From NCBI GenBank assembly GCA_037447655.1, contig JBBHKE010001989.1, positions 153,935-187,521 of the forward strand: a stretch of DNA of 33,587 nucleotides, given 5' to 3'. A program made the translations under genes and the position numbers. Under the pieces are notes generated by a model. That model did not search any database, was not told the origin of the DNA, and saw only the letters and a list, made by a program, of their open reading frames with translations. Position 1 is the first letter of the stretch; each line of letters opens with the position of its first letter. The stretch comes from Zygnema cylindricum (lineage: Eukaryota; Streptophyta; Zygnematophyceae; Zygnematales; Zygnemataceae). Shown in pieces: positions 33,363 through 33,587 of this stretch.

Positions 33363-33587
33363 ATGGGGGAAGAAGAGACTCCGGATAATGGATCTAGAGA
33401 GCAGAGTCAACCGGAGAGGCCCATATAGGAGGAGAAGTCTCAGAGGACCGAGGAGTCTGTACCCATGGAGTTTGTCTTTGATTCTCTGGCCAAGGAACTG
33501 GCTGGTGCTTCTTCCGCTCCTCCTCCTCCAAGGCTAACTCTCAAAAATTATCCTTCCTTGGCGGAGGCCGCTTAGGTCTATGTTGAG
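33363..33587 (+). pseudogene. Possible N-terminus of a retroelement ORF, broken by stops
   Basis: ATG at 33363 opens MGEEETPDNGSREQSQPERP and meets TAG at 33426. The same frame then continues open through FVFDSLAKELAG and a proline run to another TAG near 33574, then the window edge. The acidic, proline-rich composition is gag-like, but no domain is recognised. It could also be an unrelated spurious frame. Confidence 0.3.

Overview
The window looks like nuclear DNA from a streptophyte (green-plant lineage), most likely a non-seed plant or charophyte alga. Three things suggest this. First, there are two spliced genes with GT-AG introns. Second, one encodes a plant-type Kazal inhibitor (a VCGEDMVTYWCG-like core with a hydrophobic C-terminus). 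The other encodes a soluble multi-PAS hybrid histidine kinase of a kind I recall from mosses, lycophytes and charophytes but not flowering plants. Third, the intergenic DNA is full of decayed Ty1/copia elements, a non-LTR retroelement, MITE-like inverted-repeat elements and polypurine microsatellites. I cannot name the species.

Layout. 1-1012: 3' part of a broken copia element, followed by its putative 3' LTR. 1965-4734: a second copia element with an internal deletion, followed by a putative 3' LTR (from 4748) and a CT-rich satellite (5160-5342). 5.35-7.35 kb: non-coding DNA with a dispersed repeat and a small MITE. 7358-19257 (minus strand): a 14-exon hybrid histidine kinase, PAS-PAS-PAS-HisKA-HATPase-receiver, about 850 residues. 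I rebuilt it exon by exon, and all splice phases agree except one weak junction. 19.3-26.3 kb: intergenic DNA holding at least three MITE-like families and unusually dense in the tetranucleotide GTAC. 26302-29157 (minus strand): a 5-exon gene for a 165-residue secreted, probably membrane-anchored, two-domain Kazal-type protein, with a GTAC/G-box cluster upstream. 29.83-32.3 kb: a frameshifted non-LTR-type reverse transcriptase. 32.3-33.6 kb: unassigned DNA ending in a possible retroelement ORF start.

How the genes work. The kinase should sense a signal through its PAS domains, autophosphorylate on His463 and pass the phosphate to Asp769 in its own receiver, then through separate HPt proteins and response regulators (the plant multistep phosphorelay). 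The Kazal protein should act outside the cell or at its surface on serine proteases. Nothing in the sequence links the two beyond shared orientation. The most unusual structures are a roughly 100-bp tandem array that copies the kinase's phospho-histidine exon boundary into the next intron, a fold-back element beside a 5' splice site, and the GTAC-dense intergenic block.
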